From: Gemmataceae bacterium
GTDB taxonomy: Bacteria; Planctomycetota; Planctomycetia; Gemmatales; Gemmataceae
Direction of reading: 5' to 3'
DNA length: 64,000 bases
NCBI GenBank assembly: GCA_901538445.1
Contig: LR594584.1
Coordinates: 1-64,000, forward strand
Below, piece after piece: positions 1-8,977 of this stretch. The translations under genes and the position numbers were made by a program. The notes beneath the pieces were generated by a model. The model was not told the origin of the DNA. It worked only from the letters and a program-made list of their open reading frames with translations, and did not search any database. Numbering within the stretch: position 1 is the first letter of the stretch; every line of letters starts with the position of its first letter.

Positions 1-51
1 GTTGATTCTGGAGAGTTTCGGGTCTTTCTGGAGAGTTTGCGTTGGTTCTGG
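1..51. repeat. 20-bp tandem repeat array, cut by the window edge
   Basis: Two complete 20-base units (12-31 and 32-51) and an 11-base partial unit (1-11) share the core TTCTGGAGAGTTT. Read on the minus strand, the unit is CCAGAAccaacgcAAACTCT, the same unit found at 12441-12540 on the plus strand. The array probably continues to the left of the window. A 20-base period does not keep reading frame, so it is unlikely to be coding. From 52 to about 426 I see no convincing gene, only GC-rich shadow ORFs and the upstream region of the next gene. Confidence 0.7.
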
Positions 52-426
52 ACACCCCACCCCCCACTTCCCCCAGAACCATTTCCCACCACACCCCTGC
101 ACACGCGCAACCGAAGCGCCGTGAATCGCCACTGCCAGCGGTCGGTGTGACACCAATTCTTGCTGATTGCGAGCTGTCGCCGCCCGCCGAGAGGCCGGGC
201 GAATACCCGTCCCGGAGGCCCGGCCTCACGGCGGCCGGCGACAGAGCGGATACGGATCACCGCGACTCGGTCTGAATCCCCGTCGGATCGCAAAAGCAGT
301 TCCACCGGGGCTCGCGCCCCTCGCCCGCCGAGACCTCGGTGAGCCCCCCAGAGTTGCCCTTCCCCCGCCCGCGGGGCGGTGCTATAGCCCGGCGTGCCCG
401 AGCTACTCGGACCCGGAGCCGAACGC

Positions 427-3417
427 ATGCGCCGCCGCCCCACCGCCCTCGCGGTCACCGCCGTCGTTTGCCTCGTCGCGGCGCTCGCCGTCGTGCCCGC
501 ACTCCGCGCCGAGCAGATCCACCGCCTCGGGTTCGCCGGCCGCAACACCGCCCTCGTCCGCGGCGACGCCAACGTGAAGGTGGACGAGAACGAGCACGAC
601 GTCTCCACCCTGTCGTTCAAGAGCCAGCCGTCGAGCGAGCACCTGAAGCTCACGCTCGAAGCCGCGACCGGCGACGCCGCGTTCGTCCACTACTACTACG
701 ACACCCCGCCGGCCCCCGTCAGCGACGTGCTCTCGGCCGGGGTGTGGGTCAAGTCCACCAAGGCGGGCGTGCAGTTGCGGGCGCGGGTCGTGTTCCCCAA
801 GGAGCCGGACCCGGCCAACCCGCAGGCCGCGCTCACCATGCTCATCGTCGGGAAGACGTCCGAGAAGTCCCGGCAGTGGGACAAGCTGACCCTCGACAAC
901 GTCCCCGACCTCGTCGGCAAGCACCTGCCGGTGCTCCAGGCCAAGACCGGCCGGGCCGTGAACACCACCGGCGCGTACATCGACCGGCTCGTGCTGAACC
1001 TGTACACCGGCCCCGGCGCGGTCGAGGTGTGGGTGGACGACCTCGACATCGGCCCGGTCACCGCACCCGCGAAGCCCGCGGCCGCGGCCCCCGGCGTCAC
1101 CGCGTCGATCACCAAGAACCCGCGCGGCGAGACCCAGGGCCGCGGGCGGCAGGTCGAGCAGCGCGGCGGCCAGATCTTCGTGGACGGCAAGCCGTTCCTG
1201 TTCCGCGCGATCCGCCACACCGGCACCCCGCTCCACGTCCTGCGGCAGGCCGGGTTCGACTCGCTCGCGCTGCCGGCCGACTCCGGGGTCGCGCTGATCG
1301 AAGAAGCGAACCGCGAGGGGTGGCTCGTGGTGCCCACGGTGCCGCTCGTGCCGGCCCGGACCGAGGACGACGGCCGGGTGTCGGCCGACCGGGACCGCGG
1401 GGGCGACGAGTTCAGCCCGGTGATGCAGAAGTTCGCCGGCACCGACGTGCTGTTCTGGGACCTCGGCGGCGGCCGCACCGGCGAGGAGTCGGAGCGCGTG
1501 TTCCGCACGTCCGACCTGATCCGGCGGCTCGACCCGCGGCGGCCCCGCGGGGCCGACGTGTGGGACGGGTTCTCCGGGTACTCGAACTTCCTCGACGTGG
1601 TCGGCGCGCACCGGTGGCCGCTGTTCACGAACCTGGACCTCGTGAAGTACCGCGACTGGCTCGCGCAGCGGAAGTCGCTCACCGCGGACCGGGCCACGTA
1701 CTGGACCTGGGTGCAGAACCACCTCCCGGACTGGTACGTCACGCAGGTCATGGGGCAGAAGCCCGGCGACCCGTTCACCGAGCCGATCGGCCCGCACCCC
1801 GAGCAGGTGCGGGTGATGGCGTACATCGCGCTGGCGTGCGGGTGCCGCGGGATCGGGTTCTGGTCCGACCGGTTCCTCGCCGACTCGCACCACGGCCGGG
1901 ACCGGCTCCAGGGGATGGCGCTGCTCAACGCCGAGATCGACATGCTCAGCCCGGTGGTCCTCGCGGCCCGCGAGCGGACCCAGTGGCTCGACACGAACAA
2001 CCCGAACGTAAAGGCCGCCCTGATGCGGGGCGAGCGGGGGGCCGTGTTGCTCCCGATCTGGTTCGGCCCCGGCACCCAGTTCGTCCCGGACCAGGGGGCC
2101 AGCGCCGCGCTTACGGTCGTCGTCCCGCTGGTCCACGACGGGGCCGACCCGTGGCGGATCTCGCCGGCCGGGGTCGAGTGCCTGTCGCACCAGACCACCA
2201 AGGTGCCCGGCGGCACGCAGCTCACGATCCCCGAGTTCGACCTCGTGTGCCCGATCGTGTTCACCAGCGACCGGCCCGGCCTCGTCGCGTGGTGGCAGGA
2301 CTACACCCGCAAGTACGGCCGGCTGTCGGCCAAGTGGGCGCTCGACATGGCCGCGGTCGAGTACGAGAAGGTCGCGGCGGTCCACGCGAAGCTGGTCGCG
2401 CTGGGGGTGAACGTAAAGGCCGCCGACACCCTGTTCCAGCAGTCCACGCGGTTCCACGAGGAGGCCCGCCGGCAGTTCGCCGCCGAGCTGTACGACAAGG
2501 CGTACCAGGACGCGGTCCGGGCGCTGCGGCCGCTCCGGGTCGTCATGCGGGACCACTGGCAGCAGGCCACGGCCACCCTCGACACCCCGACCGCGAGCCC
2601 CTACGCAGTGAGCTACTTCAGCCTGCCGAAGCACTGGGAACTGTTCAAGGAGCTCCAGAACACGCAGCCGGGCGCGAACGCGCTGCCGCACGGCGGGTTC
2701 GAGTTCGCCGGCAAGGTGCCCAGCGCCGGGGTCCGGGTGGACGCGCTGCCCGGGTGGACCGCCCGGTTCGGCACCCTCGACCGGGTGAACGTCGCGGCCG
2801 GGGTCGTGCCCTCCGAGAAGCACGTTGCCAAGCCCGACCCGAAGAAGCCGCCGGTGCCGGTGCGGGGGCCGTTCGCCCCGGGCCGCGAGATCGTCAGCCC
2901 CGACACCGGGTACGCGGCCCCGGTCCCCGAGCTGGGCCAGAGCCTGTTGCGGCTCGACGTGCGGCACCGCGGCGAGATCGCGAAGGACGGCAAGCCCGCC
3001 GAGGTCAGCCAGGCTCCGCTGGAGCGCACGTTCCTCGCGGTGGAGAGCCCACCCGTGAGGTTTCCCCCGGGGACGCTCGTGCGGGTCAGCGCCTGGATCA
3101 AGGTGCCCGAGGAGATCTCCGGCTCGGCCGACGGGGCGCTGTTCTACGACGACGCGGGCGGCGAGCCGCTGGGCGTCCGGCTCTCGGTGCAGCCGCGGTG
3201 GAAGCAGTACCACCTGTACCGCCGGGTGCCGGCGAGCGGGCAGATCGGGGTGACGCTGGCGCTGACGGGCGTGGGCACGGCGCTGTTCGACGAGGTGAAG
3301 ATCGAGCCGATGGTGCCCGCCCCGGCGGCCCCGGGCGACGACGCGAAGGCCGCCAAGGCCGGGTACCGCGGCGCGTTCAACGAGGTTGCCCCCGCGGGCG
3401 GCCCGCCGCGGCGGTGA
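427..3417 (+). CDS. large secreted hypothetical protein, possibly glycosidase-like
   Basis: This 996-residue protein begins with a clear signal peptide (MRRRPTALAVTAVVCLVAAL, then an Ala cleavage region). A GTG at 394 would add 11 residues before the basic start of the signal, so the ATG at 427 is preferred. The first 200 residues look like a beta-rich carbohydrate-binding module. From about residue 235 comes a stretch (GGQIFVDGKPFLFRAIRHTG) typical of how glycoside-hydrolase-like TIM barrels in planctomycetes begin, and near residue 480 a segment CRGIGFWSDRF could be a barrel strand. The C-terminal 300 residues again look beta-rich. I cannot name catalytic acids, so an enzymatic role is inference. 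The gene runs towards the kinase gene on the other strand, with only 3 bases between the stop codons. Confidence 0.8.
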   Translation: MRRRPTALAVTAVVCLVAALAVVPALRAEQIHRLGFAGRNTALVRGDANVKVDENEHDVSTLSFKSQPSSEHLKLTLEAATGDAAFVHYYYDTPPAPVSDVLSAGVWVKSTKAGVQLRARVVFPKEPDPANPQAALTMLIVGKTSEKSRQWDKLTLDNVPDLVGKHLPVLQAKTGRAVNTTGAYIDRLVLNLYTGPGAVEVWVDDLDIGPVTAPAKPAAAAPGVTASITKNPRGETQGRGRQVEQRGGQIFVDGKPFLFRAIRHTGTPLHVLRQAGFDSLALPADSGVALIEEANREGWLVVPTVPLVPARTEDDGRVSADRDRGGDEFSPVMQKFAGTDVLFWDLGGGRTGEESERVFRTSDLIRRLDPRRPRGADVWDGFSGYSNFLDVVGAHRWPLFTNLDLVKYRDWLAQRKSLTADRATYWTWVQNHLPDWYVTQVMGQKPGDPFTEPIGPHPEQVRVMAYIALACGCRGIGFWSDRFLADSHHGRDRLQGMALLNAEIDMLSPVVLAARERTQWLDTNNPNVKAALMRGERGAVLLPIWFGPGTQFVPDQGASAALTVVVPLVHDGADPWRISPAGVECLSHQTTKVPGGTQLTIPEFDLVCPIVFTSDRPGLVAWWQDYTRKYGRLSAKWALDMAAVEYEKVAAVHAKLVALGVNVKAADTLFQQSTRFHEEARRQFAAELYDKAYQDAVRALRPLRVVMRDHWQQATATLDTPTASPYAVSYFSLPKHWELFKELQNTQPGANALPHGGFEFAGKVPSAGVRVDALPGWTARFGTLDRVNVAAGVVPSEKHVAKPDPKKPPVPVRGPFAPGREIVSPDTGYAAPVPELGQSLLRLDVRHRGEIAKDGKPAEVSQAPLERTFLAVESPPVRFPPGTLVRVSAWIKVPEEISGSADGALFYDDAGGEPLGVRLSVQPRWKQYHLYRRVPASGQIGVTLALTGVGTALFDEVKIEPMVPAPAAPGDDAKAAKAGYRGAFNEVAPAGGPPRR

Positions 3418-3420
3418 CGG

Positions 3421-6273
3421 CTACTTCTTCTTCGGGGCCGCGAACCCGCCGGTCCACAGGACGTGGCACCGGGGGAGCGTCGCCGCGACACCGCGGGCCC
3501 CGTCGGCCGTCACCGCGGTGTCGGTGAGGTCGAGTACGGTCAGGGCCTCGCGGCCCATGAAGACCGCCAGCCCCTTGTCGGTCACCTTCGTGCCGCGGAG
3601 CGACACGCGGATCAGGTTCTCGCAGGTCTTCAGGTGGGCCACGCCGTCGTCACCGACCCCGGTGTCGTTGAGTTCCACGAAGCTCAGTGCCGACCAGCCG
3701 CCGCACACGGCCACCCCCTTGTCCGTCACCTTCGTCCCCTTGGCCCACAGCGCCCGGATCGACTTGCTGCCCTTGAAGTGCGCCAGGCCCGTGTCGCCGA
3801 TCGCCGTCTGGTTCAGGAACAGGTCGCTCAGGATCGGGCAGTCCTTGAAGTGCGCGAGCCCCGCGTCGGTCACCCGGGTCGCGGACACGTGGAGCCGCTG
3901 GAGCCGCTTCTGGCCCTTAAAGTGCGCCAACCCCGCGTCGCTGACGCCGGTCTCGTACACGGCGACCAGGGCGAGGTCTTTACAGTCCTTGAGGGGGGCC
4001 AGTTCGGCGTCGGTGATCCGCGTGTTCCCCAGATCGAAGCCGCTCAGCCCGAACGCGCCGGCGGGCAGGTCCGCGACCCTCGTGACGCGCTCGTCCGGGG
4101 CCAGCTTCCCGTCCACCCAGACCTTGCCACCCAGCGCGATGACGTACTCAGCGGCCCCGCGGGGCGTGAGCGGCGCGTACTCGTAGGGGCCTTCGGGCAG
4201 GCCGAACTTGCACTCGGGCAGCGCCGCGGCCAGCGCCACGACCGCCGGTTTGGTGACCCCTCTTGTGCGGACGTTGAGGGTGTGCAGCCGCTTGCACCCG
4301 GCGAGCCCCAGAACCCCCGCGTTCGTGACCCGCGTGTCGTCGAGCCACACCTCCGCGAGCGCCGGGCACCCGGCGAGGTGCGCGACGCCCGCGTCGCCGA
4401 CCGCGGTGCTGTTGAGGTACACCGTAGTCAGCCGGGCGGAGCCCTTGAACGGGGCCAGTGCCGCGTCCGTCACCTTGGTGCCCGAGAGGTCGACGTCCGC
4501 CAGGGCGACGCTGCCCTTGAGGTGCGCGAGCCCCGCGTCGCCGACGCCGGTGTGCCCGAGCCGGAGCCGGGTGAGCGTGGAGCACCCGGCGAACCGGGCG
4601 AGGTCATCGTCCGCCACGTCCTTGAGATCCGCGAGGTCGAGGCCGGTCAGCGCGAGGGGCCCCGCGGGCAGCGCGGCCGCGGTCCCGACCTCCTCGGCGC
4701 GGCCGGCCACCCGCACCTTCCCGCCCCGCATCAGCGCCCACTCGGCGGCCGCCCGCGCGTCGAACGTCTTCGCCGGGCCGGCCTTCTTCGGGTCCGGGCC
4801 GACCGTCGCGACCTCCTTGCCGTCCTTCGTCAGCGCGACCGTGCTCCCGTCGGGGGCCTTGATCTCGGTGACCGAGCCGTCCCTGTTCGTGATGCGGATG
4901 ACGACGTCGGCCGCGAGCGCGCCCAGCGCAACGAACGCGAACCCGGCGGCGACGAGCACCCAGCGCTTCCTCCGCGGCGGCTGGGCGTCGGGCTCCAGCG
5001 CCGCACGGGCCGACGGAACGGGCGCGGTCACCGCGGAACTCAGCTCCCGCAGTTCCGACTCGGTCGCCTCGGCGTCCTCCCAGGGTCCGCCAACGGGGAG
5101 CGCGTCGGGAACGGCGGCCGGCGCGCCGCCGGTCGCCGCGAGCCGGGCCTCGATCTGCCGCAGCAGCGCCGCGGCCTCCTCGGCGGTCGCCGGTCGGTTC
5201 TCGGGCCGCTTCGCGAGCAACCGCAGCGCGAGCGCGTCGAGGTCCGGCGGCACCTGCGGGTTGACCGCGGCCGGGGCCGGGGGCTCGTCGGTCGCGACCG
5301 CGATCAGCATCGCCGTGATCGTGGTCGCGGTGAACGGCTCGCGGCCGGTGAGCATCAGGTACAGCACAGTGCCGAGGCTGAACAGGTCGCTGCGGGGGTC
5401 GAGCCGGTCGCCCTTCGCCTGCTCGGGGCTCATGTATGCGGGCGTGCCGACGACGTACCCCGCCTGGGTCACCGGCCCCGAGTCGGCCGACAGCGCCGAG
5501 TTTTGCCCGGTGCCGCGGGCGAGCCCGAAGTCGAGGATCTTCACCCGCCGCTGCTTGCCCTCCAGCCACACGTTGCCAGGTTTGATGTCACGGTGGATCA
5601 GCCCCTGCTCGTGCGCCGCGGCGAGCCCCTCGGCCATCTCGCGGGCGATCCGCACGGCCTGGGGGACCGGCAGCGGCGCGCCGCCCCGCAGCGCGCTCGC
5701 GAGCGGTTGGCCCTTGAGCAGCGGCATCGCGATGTACGGGACGCCGCGGTCCTCGCCGACCTGGAAGATGGCCGCGACGTGGTCGTGCTCGACGGCCGCC
5801 TGCGCCCGGGCCTCGCGGAGGAACCGGGCCACGTCGTCCGGACCCGCGGACGCGGACGGCAGCATCGCCTTCAGCGCGATCTGCCGCTTGAGCTGCGGGT
5901 CCTCGGCGCGGAACACCACCCCCATGCCGCCCATGCCGAGCACGCCCAGGACGCGGTACGGGCCGAGCCACCCGATCTCGTCCGGGGCGCGGGGCGGGGC
6001 CAGGAACGGGAAGTCCCGCGGCCGCGGGGGCTCGGGCGCGTCGTTGCCCCAACTCCGGGTCACGGCGTCGGGCGCGACGTTGATGTTCCCCGAGTCGAGG
6101 GACACGTTAATAACGGTGTTCGGCTCACCGAGTTGCAGGGAGACGTTCACCGACGGCGGCGGGACCGGGGTGCCGCACGCGGGGCACCGGGCCTCGTCCG
6201 CAACGACCGAGGCGAACCGGGCCGACGGGATCACGGTGTTGCACGCCTGGCAGACCACGGGCGAGGTGACCAT
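3421..6273 (-). CDS. membrane Ser/Thr protein kinase with C-terminal leucine-rich-type repeats
   Basis: This 950-residue protein is a Hanks-type kinase. An N-terminal zinc ribbon is visible (CQAC at 8-11, CPAC at 30-33). The kinase domain covers about 104-378: Gly loop GMGGMGVV (113-120), Lys in IALKAML (135), HRDIKPGN (227-234), DFG (248-250) and the activation segment GTPAYMSPEQ (276-285). All catalytic residues are present, so it should be active. A transmembrane segment lies at about 437-460. The C-terminal half, presumably outside the cytoplasmic membrane, holds many 24-residue repeats of the type VTDAGLAHFKGCxxLxxLxLxxT, a leucine-rich-repeat pattern common in planctomycetes. The likely role is a receptor-type kinase; the ligand is unknown. 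Confidence 0.93.
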   Translation of the reverse strand: MVTSPVVCQACNTVIPSARFASVVADEARCPACGTPVPPPSVNVSLQLGEPNTVINVSLDSGNINVAPDAVTRSWGNDAPEPPRPRDFPFLAPPRAPDEIGWLGPYRVLGVLGMGGMGVVFRAEDPQLKRQIALKAMLPSASAGPDDVARFLREARAQAAVEHDHVAAIFQVGEDRGVPYIAMPLLKGQPLASALRGGAPLPVPQAVRIAREMAEGLAAAHEQGLIHRDIKPGNVWLEGKQRRVKILDFGLARGTGQNSALSADSGPVTQAGYVVGTPAYMSPEQAKGDRLDPRSDLFSLGTVLYLMLTGREPFTATTITAMLIAVATDEPPAPAAVNPQVPPDLDALALRLLAKRPENRPATAEEAAALLRQIEARLAATGGAPAAVPDALPVGGPWEDAEATESELRELSSAVTAPVPSARAALEPDAQPPRRKRWVLVAAGFAFVALGALAADVVIRITNRDGSVTEIKAPDGSTVALTKDGKEVATVGPDPKKAGPAKTFDARAAAEWALMRGGKVRVAGRAEEVGTAAALPAGPLALTGLDLADLKDVADDDLARFAGCSTLTRLRLGHTGVGDAGLAHLKGSVALADVDLSGTKVTDAALAPFKGSARLTTVYLNSTAVGDAGVAHLAGCPALAEVWLDDTRVTNAGVLGLAGCKRLHTLNVRTRGVTKPAVVALAAALPECKFGLPEGPYEYAPLTPRGAAEYVIALGGKVWVDGKLAPDERVTRVADLPAGAFGLSGFDLGNTRITDAELAPLKDCKDLALVAVYETGVSDAGLAHFKGQKRLQRLHVSATRVTDAGLAHFKDCPILSDLFLNQTAIGDTGLAHFKGSKSIRALWAKGTKVTDKGVAVCGGWSALSFVELNDTGVGDDGVAHLKTCENLIRVSLRGTKVTDKGLAVFMGREALTVLDLTDTAVTADGARGVAATLPRCHVLWTGGFAAPKKK

Positions 6274-6402
6274 GTGCGAGTCTCTACCGGTCGAATGATC
6301 TTCGCCCTATTCTGAGGGCGCGGTGCGGGGGGATCAACGGCCAACCGCCCGACTGAAGTGCGTAATCGGGGTTCACGGCCCGCCAAAACTCTTCCCGCAG
6401 GT

Positions 6403-7311
6403 TCACCCCAGGACCGCCCGCACGGCCGCACCGAGCAGCAGTTTCACCTTCTCGCGCTTCCCGACCTCGGGCCGGCGCGTCAAGACGTCGTACCCGGAGC
6501 GCTCGATGGCCGCGAGGATCGCGCGGCCGCCGGCGCTGAACAGATCGACGTCCACGCGCGCCGCTCGCGGTAGGAGCGGCAGGAGCGCCGCGCCGCGGTC
6601 GAAGTAGCCCCGCGCGCGCTCGACTTCGAAGCGCATCAGGTCGCAAAACTGCGGGGTACACTTCCCCGCGGCGATGTCGGCCTCCGGAACGCCGAACCGC
6701 TCGCGGTCCTCGGCCGGGAGGTACACGCGGCCGATCGCGAAGTCGCGGGCCACGTCCTGCCAGAAGTTCGCCAGTTGCAGCCCGGTACACACCTCGTCCG
6801 AGAGCGCCGCTCGCCTGGCGTCGAAGCAGTCGAAGAGGTGTAGCACGAGGTGCCCGACCGGGTTCGCGGAGTTGCGGCAGTAGCCGACGAGTTGGTCGAA
6901 CGTGGCATACCGCGTGACGTGCTGGTCCTGCGTGAACGCGACGAGCAGGTTCAGGAACGGCTCGGGCGGGATCGCGAACCTTCGGATCGTTTCCCGCAGC
7001 GCGACCGTGACCGGGTGGGTCGGCTGGCCGCCGTAGCAGGTGAGCAGATCGGTGCGCCACCAGTCGAGCAATCGCAGCGCTTCTTCGCCGCCGCTCGTCT
7101 CGTCGGCGAGGTCGTCGGACCACCGGCAGTAGGCGTACACGGCGTTGAAGTGCCGGATCAATCGGCGAGGGAGCAGGGCCGAGACGACCGTGAAGTTCTC
7201 GTAGTGAGACCGCGCAACGTGCGCGCAATAGGCGTGTGCGGCGGGAAGCGCGACCCGTGGTTGGGTGGGGGGACCGAATCGTTGGAGTTCTTGGGCGAAG
7301 TCCCAGGGCAT
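6403..7311 (-). CDS. hpnC: squalene/phytoene synthase family protein, HpnC-like
   Basis: This 302-residue protein matches the trans-isoprenyl diphosphate synthase head-to-head class. The two aspartate-rich motifs are DDLADE (66-71) and QDVARD (186-191), which bind the Mg-diphosphate of farnesyl diphosphate. The N-terminal SHYENFTVVSALLP (35-48) resembles HpnC, which together with HpnD and HpnE makes squalene for hopanoids. HpnD and HpnE are not in the window, and the neighbours are unrelated. Phytoene synthase is the main alternative. ispG, which supplies the same pathway, lies about 5.5 kb away on the opposite strand. Confidence 0.85.
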   Translation of the reverse strand: MPWDFAQELQRFGPPTQPRVALPAAHAYCAHVARSHYENFTVVSALLPRRLIRHFNAVYAYCRWSDDLADETSGGEEALRLLDWWRTDLLTCYGGQPTHPVTVALRETIRRFAIPPEPFLNLLVAFTQDQHVTRYATFDQLVGYCRNSANPVGHLVLHLFDCFDARRAALSDEVCTGLQLANFWQDVARDFAIGRVYLPAEDRERFGVPEADIAAGKCTPQFCDLMRFEVERARGYFDRGAALLPLLPRAARVDVDLFSAGGRAILAAIERSGYDVLTRRPEVGKREKVKLLLGAAVRAVLG

Positions 7312-7330
7312 CAGGGGTGTCTACGCGGGG

Positions 7331-7468
7331 GAAGCGATGGGACGCGGATGACACAGATAGAAGACGGGATGAAGCGGATCGAGCAAGACCCATTTCCAAG
7401 AAATGATGTCTTCTCTGATCGGTCCTCGATCCGGTCTCTCCTCCGCGTCGTCCGCGTCCCATCGCTTC
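7331..7468. repeat. gene-less inverted-repeat element of the GxxExxY-cassette family
   Basis: The two ends are inverted copies: both begin, reading inwards, with GAAGCGATGGGACGCGGA (7331-7348, and the reverse complement ending at 7468). Similarity weakens towards the centre. The same terminal sequence flanks the GxxExxY gene at 35211-35747. Here only about 50-100 bases separate the arms, and no gene lies inside. The element sits between the hpnC-like start and the DUF1501 stop. A MITE-like remnant is an inference. Confidence 0.6.
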
Positions 7469-7490
7469 GTTCGGCGGTCCCTCACGCCAC

Positions 7491-8882
7491 TTACTTCAAG
7501 ATGTCCTTCACAACGTGCCCGTGGACGTCGGTGAGGCGGAAGTCGCGACCGCTGTAGCGGTAGGTCAACTTCTCGTGGTCGATGCCCATCAGGTGCAGCA
7601 TCGTCGCGTGCAGGTCGTGGATGTGGACCTTGTTCTCGGCGGCGGCGAAGCCGAACTCGTCGGTCGCCCCGTAGGTCATGCCGCCCTTCACGCCGCCGCC
7701 GGCGAGCCACACGCTGAACCCGTGGTTGTTGTGGTCGCGGCCGTTCTGCCCCTCGCTCGTCGGGGTGCGGCCGAACTCGCCGCCCCAGAGCACAAGCGTC
7801 TCGTCGAGGAGCCCGTGGTTCTTGAGGTCGCGGAGCAGAGCGGCGATTGCCTTGTCGCTGTCCTTCGCCTTGGCCCGGTGGCCCTTCTCGATGTCGCCGT
7901 GGTCGTCCCACGGCTGGCCGCCGCCGTAGAACACCTGCACCATCCGCACGCCGCGCTCGACGAGCCGCCGGGCCGTGAGGCACGCGTCGGCGAAGTACCC
8001 CTTGCCGTAGGCCTCGCGGACCTTGAGCGGCTCGCGGGTCACGTCGAAGGCGTCCTGCGCCTCGGTCTGCATGCGGTACGCGATCTCGAGCGACTGGATG
8101 CGGGCGTCGAGCTGGTCATCGCCCGGCCGCGTCTCCTTGTGGACCCCGTTGAGGGCGTTGAGCAGGTCGAGTTGCTCGCGCTGGGTGGTCGCGCCGACGT
8201 TGGCGTTGCGGATGTGGTCGATGACCTTCTTCGGGTCGAGGTTCTGGATGTGGCACCCCTGGAACACGCCGGGGAGGAAGCTGTTGCTCCACAGCGCCGG
8301 GCCGACGACCGGCTTGCCGGGGCACATCACCACGAACCCGGGGAGGTTCTGGTTCTCGGTGCCGAGCCCGTAGGTGAGCCACGAGCCCATGCTCGGCCGG
8401 ATCGCCTGCGTGTTGCCGCAGGTCATCAGCAGCAGGCCCGGCTCGTGGTTCGGGATGTTCGTGTGCATCGACCGGATCACGCAGATGTCGTCGATGCACT
8501 TCCCGACCTCGGGGAAGATCTCGCTGACCTCGATGCCTGACTGACCGCACCTCTTGAACGCGAACGGCGAGGCGAACAGCCCGCCGGTCTTCCGCTCGGT
8601 CTTGAGGCCGGCCGCGCCGGGCTGCTGCCCGTGCCGCTTGGTGAGTTCGGGCTTCGGGTCGAACGTGTCCACCTGCGACGGGCCGCCGTTCATGAACAGG
8701 TGGATGACGTGCTTGGCCTTCGCCGGGTGGTGCGCGACCTTCGGCGCGAGCGGGTTGCTCGCGCCGCTGGCGGCCGCGGCGGCCTTCGACTCGTCGGCGA
8801 GCAACCCGGCGAGGCCGAGCACGCCGAGCCCGGTGCCGGAGCGGGCGAGCAGTTCGCGGCGTGAGATCGGGAGTTGGGTCAT
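7491..8882 (-). CDS. DUF1501 family secreted protein (first of three)
   Basis: This 463-residue protein starts with a Tat-type leader (SRRELLARSGTGLGVLGLAGLL), so it is probably exported folded. Typical DUF1501 landmarks follow: HLFMNGGPSQVDTFDPKPEL near residue 60, RPSMGSWLTYGLG near 140, LVLWGGEFGRTPTSEGQNGRDHN near 360 and HDLHATMLHLMGIDHEKLTYR near 425. The family is related to the sulfatase / alkaline phosphatase superfamily, but its reaction is not established. The partner DUF1549/1553 gene lies directly upstream on the same strand, 95 bases away, so the two are probably co-transcribed. Confidence 0.93.
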   Translation of the reverse strand: MTQLPISRRELLARSGTGLGVLGLAGLLADESKAAAAASGASNPLAPKVAHHPAKAKHVIHLFMNGGPSQVDTFDPKPELTKRHGQQPGAAGLKTERKTGGLFASPFAFKRCGQSGIEVSEIFPEVGKCIDDICVIRSMHTNIPNHEPGLLLMTCGNTQAIRPSMGSWLTYGLGTENQNLPGFVVMCPGKPVVGPALWSNSFLPGVFQGCHIQNLDPKKVIDHIRNANVGATTQREQLDLLNALNGVHKETRPGDDQLDARIQSLEIAYRMQTEAQDAFDVTREPLKVREAYGKGYFADACLTARRLVERGVRMVQVFYGGGQPWDDHGDIEKGHRAKAKDSDKAIAALLRDLKNHGLLDETLVLWGGEFGRTPTSEGQNGRDHNNHGFSVWLAGGGVKGGMTYGATDEFGFAAAENKVHIHDLHATMLHLMGIDHEKLTYRYSGRDFRLTDVHGHVVKDILK

Positions 8883-8899
8883 GGCAGCGGTTCTCGTGT

Positions 8900-8974
8900 C
8901 TTTCGAGACACGGGGGTCATCCCCGTGGTCGGTGAGTCATCTGCACCACGGGGGTGAACCCCGTGGCTCGAAAG
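8900..8974. repeat. imperfect 30-bp palindrome between partner genes
   Basis: Arms 8900-8929 and 8945-8974 match at 27 of 30 positions, with a 15-base loop. The core (CTTTCGAG.CACGGGG...CCCCGTGGT) is the same as in the perfect palindrome at 55306-55383, so the two belong to one dispersed family. It lies between the DUF1549/1553 stop and the DUF1501 start. It could form an mRNA hairpin that affects relative expression. Confidence 0.7.
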
Positions 8975-8977
8975 CGA

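Noticed and set aside
339..3527. Long Arg/Pro/Gly-rich ORF (1062 aa), and a minus-strand one at 403-3213, over the secreted protein gene
   Set aside because: Both are shadow frames of the real gene; composition is dominated by Arg, Pro, Gly and Ala with no motif, as expected from out-of-frame GC-rich DNA.
3463..6315. 950-aa plus-strand ORF opposite the kinase gene
   Set aside because: The minus strand encodes a complete kinase with all catalytic motifs; the opposite frame has no recognisable feature.
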